Below are positions 5,767-7,297 of a stretch of DNA of 7,297 nt, in pieces. The notes under the pieces were generated by a model. The model did not search any database and was not told where the DNA came from. It saw only the letters and a list, made by a program, of their open reading frames with translations. The DNA lies in the NCBI GenBank assembly GCA_003222455.1, contig QHWF01000402.1, forward strand, positions 1 to 7,297, in the 5' to 3' direction. The position numbers and the translations under genes were made by a program. The number at the start of each line of letters is the position of its first letter. Positions within the stretch are counted from its first letter, which is position 1. The stretch comes from Acidobacteriota bacterium. Its GTDB lineage: Bacteria > Acidobacteriota > Vicinamibacteria > Vicinamibacterales > CAVVIG01.

Positions 5767-7297
5767 TTAAAAGAGCAGCTTGATCCCGATCTGGCCATAC
5801 CGCGGGAAATTCGATTGCCGGACAACGGTCCGGTCGATCGAGCCGAACAACGGGTTGGTCGGGTTGTTCTCGTACTGCCGCTCGTCGTAGATCACCTGAT
5901 TGAGCACGTTGAACAGCTCGAACCGGAGCTGCAGCCTGGCGTCGCCGGCCAGGCGCGTCGTCTTCGCGAAGTTCAAGTCGAACTGATAAAACGGCGGCCG
6001 CCGGATCTGGTCGTCGCGGAAATTCGTGGCGCCGCGCGTGTAATTCGGCCGGATGATGAAGTTCGGTTCGGTGCAGCCGGCCGCGACCGAATACCCGAGC
6101 ATCGTCACCACGCCGGCGTCGCTCATCTGCGCGACGCAGTTCTGGACGCCGCGGATCACAGGAGCGCCGTAGTCGACGTTGCCGACCGCCGCGTTCTTGA
6201 CGTAGAAGACATTCTGCGGCAGGCCCCACGGGCGGCCGCTGTTGAAGAGCCACATGCCAGCGACTTCCCATCCGCCGGCGATCCGGCTGGCCAGCGAGCC
6301 GGTGCCCGAGTCTTCGCGGCCGAACGGCAGCCGGTAGACACCCGAGATCGTGACACGGTGCCGGCGGTCGCTCTCGTACGCCGAGCGCTGCACGAACCGA
6401 TCGACGTCGGTGATGAGCGGGTTGGTCGTGGCCGTGCCGCCAATCTGATTGCCGCCGCCGTTCTCCTCGATCATCTTCGACCACGTATAGGTGCCGTTCA
6501 GACTGATTCCGTCGGAGACGCGTTTGTTGGCGACCATCTGCGCCGAGTTGTACCAGATGCGGCCATCGTTGCGGTCGAACATGGTGATCGGGCCGAACTG
6601 CGGGAACGGACGGCTCAATTCGTAGCGCGAGAGCGTCGGGCTGGTGAAACGGTTCGTGCCCTCGAATCCCGGCACCTGAAAAAACGGATTCGGCAGCAGC
6701 TCGTTGCAGAAGGCGACGCTGCCGCCTTTGGTCGGATCGCAGCGGTCGCGCAGCGAGACCGGGGGTTCGTTGAACCCGCCCCAGCGGTTCTGCTCCTGAC
6801 GCGTGCGGCTGCCGACGTACGAGACTTCGATCGTCGTGCGCCACGGCAGCTCGCGCTGCGCGCCGATTGAGAACTGATGCACGAACGGATTGACGAAGTC
6901 GAGATTCGAGAAGCCGACACTCCGGCCGAGGAACGTCGCCAGGCCTTGCGACGAGCCGGGAGGCTGTGAGATGCCCTGTGCAAACGGGCTCGCGAGCGGG
7001 AACGTCGACGTGCGGTCGCCGTCGAGCGACGTGATGAGCGGCGTCTGGATGCCGAATCCGTTGGAGGCCGAGATGCCGACGACGTTCACGTAGTACAGGC
7101 CGTAGCCGCCGCGCACGACGGTCTTGTCGCCGAGCAGATACGCAAAGCCGATGCGCGGCTGGATGTTGTTCCTGTCCCACTGGTACGGATACCTGGGGTT
7201 GCCGTTGACATCGACGAATCCGAGACCGCCGCGCACCTGATACCCGGCGAACTGCTGCTGGTTGATCCGCGACGACACCGGGTTGAGCGAGACTGGG
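5767..7297 (-). CDS. TonB-dependent receptor (Oar/carboxypeptidase-regulatory type), C-terminal barrel, 5' end outside window
   Basis: The frame is open to the right edge and ends at TAA (5769-5767), giving 509 visible residues; the GTG at 7278 is internal, not a start. The visible part is the C-terminal half of an outer-membrane beta-barrel: NIQPRIGFAYLLGDKTVVRG followed by GYGLYYV near the start, FVHQFSIGAQRELPWRTTIE mid-way, NGTYTWSKM (267-275), DRRHRVTISGVYRLPFGR (310-327), GWEVAGMWLFNSGRPW and FELFNVLNQ (459-467). It ends YGQIGIKLLF, with the terminal Phe typical of BAM-inserted barrels. Two Cys pairs (186/197 and 387/408) lie in probable surface loops. Full-length relatives are around 1,000-1,200 residues, with signal peptide, carboxypeptidase-regulatory-like domain and plug before this region, none of it visible. 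These receptors import large ligands using TonB energy; the ligand here is unknown. The GH27 gene downstream suggests, without proving, a galactose-containing glycan. Confidence 0.92.
   Translation of the reverse strand, partial: PVSLNPVSSRINQQQFAGYQVRGGLGFVDVNGNPRYPYQWDRNNIQPRIGFAYLLGDKTVVRGGYGLYYVNVVGISASNGFGIQTPLITSLDGDRTSTFPLASPFAQGISQPPGSSQGLATFLGRSVGFSNLDFVNPFVHQFSIGAQRELPWRTTIEVSYVGSRTRQEQNRWGGFNEPPVSLRDRCDPTKGGSVAFCNELLPNPFFQVPGFEGTNRFTSPTLSRYELSRPFPQFGPITMFDRNDGRIWYNSAQMVANKRVSDGISLNGTYTWSKMIEENGGGNQIGGTATTNPLITDVDRFVQRSAYESDRRHRVTISGVYRLPFGREDSGTGSLASRIAGGWEVAGMWLFNSGRPWGLPQNVFYVKNAAVGNVDYGAPVIRGVQNCVAQMSDAGVVTMLGYSVAAGCTEPNFIIRPNYTRGATNFRDDQIRRPPFYQFDLNFAKTTRLAGDARLQLRFELFNVLNQVIYDERQYENNPTNPLFGSIDRTVVRQSNFPRYGQIGIKLLF

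Noticed and set aside
4301..6870. Long plus-strand open frames (4301-5770 and 5701-6870) opposite the minus-strand genes.
   Set aside because: Their translations are Arg/Val/Asp-rich without recognisable motifs, as expected for antisense of high-GC genes; the minus-strand frames have clear family motifs.
5770..7180. A single minus-strand open frame from 7180 to 4283 (965 residues), suggesting a receptor-methyltransferase fusion.
   Set aside because: The upstream part is Arg/Pro-rich out-of-frame reading of the receptor gene. Only the part after about 5761 has real protein character, and the receptor has its own frame and stop at 5767.

Overview
The window is GC-rich bacterial DNA with five protein genes, two of them cut by the window edges. 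No RNA gene, insertion sequence or CRISPR array was seen. Several features fit Acidobacteriota, perhaps Vicinamibacteria: a large Oar/carboxypeptidase-regulatory-type TonB-dependent receptor, a Ycf48-like repeat domain behind a Pro/Ala-rich linker, a secreted DUF4139 protein, a secreted GH27 enzyme and a Uma2-family gene. That assignment rests on family resemblance alone, with no marker gene in view.

Layout. Positions 1-620 (+) hold the C-terminal part of a Ycf48-like repeat protein whose start lies outside the window. A 51-bp gap with a clear Shine-Dalgarno leads to a secreted DUF4139 protein (672-2141, +). A short intergenic region with a plausible -10 box precedes a Uma2-family PD-(D/E)XK nuclease-like gene (2296-2802, +). 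That gene looks short at its C-terminus and overlaps the 3' end of the convergent GH27 gene by 40 bp.

The rest is on the minus strand and reads right to left. First is the C-terminal ~509 residues of a TonB-dependent outer-membrane receptor (7297-5767). Next is a 113-bp gap carrying a short 9-bp tandem repeat. Then come a methyltransferase-fold protein (5653-4283) and a secreted GH27 alpha-galactosidase-type glycosidase (4283-2763). The last two share one base in a TGATG stop/start overlap, so they are probably translationally coupled.

How the genes may work together. The minus-strand set looks like a transport and degradation unit. The receptor would import a ligand across the outer membrane and the GH27 enzyme would release alpha-linked galactose or a related sugar outside the cytoplasm. 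The protein between them has a methyltransferase-like Rossmann core with an unusual glycine loop and a hydrophobic, export-signal-like segment at its N-terminal edge. Its role is unknown and it is the least explained part of the window. The plus-strand Ycf48-like and DUF4139 genes are probably co-transcribed; their function is not established.
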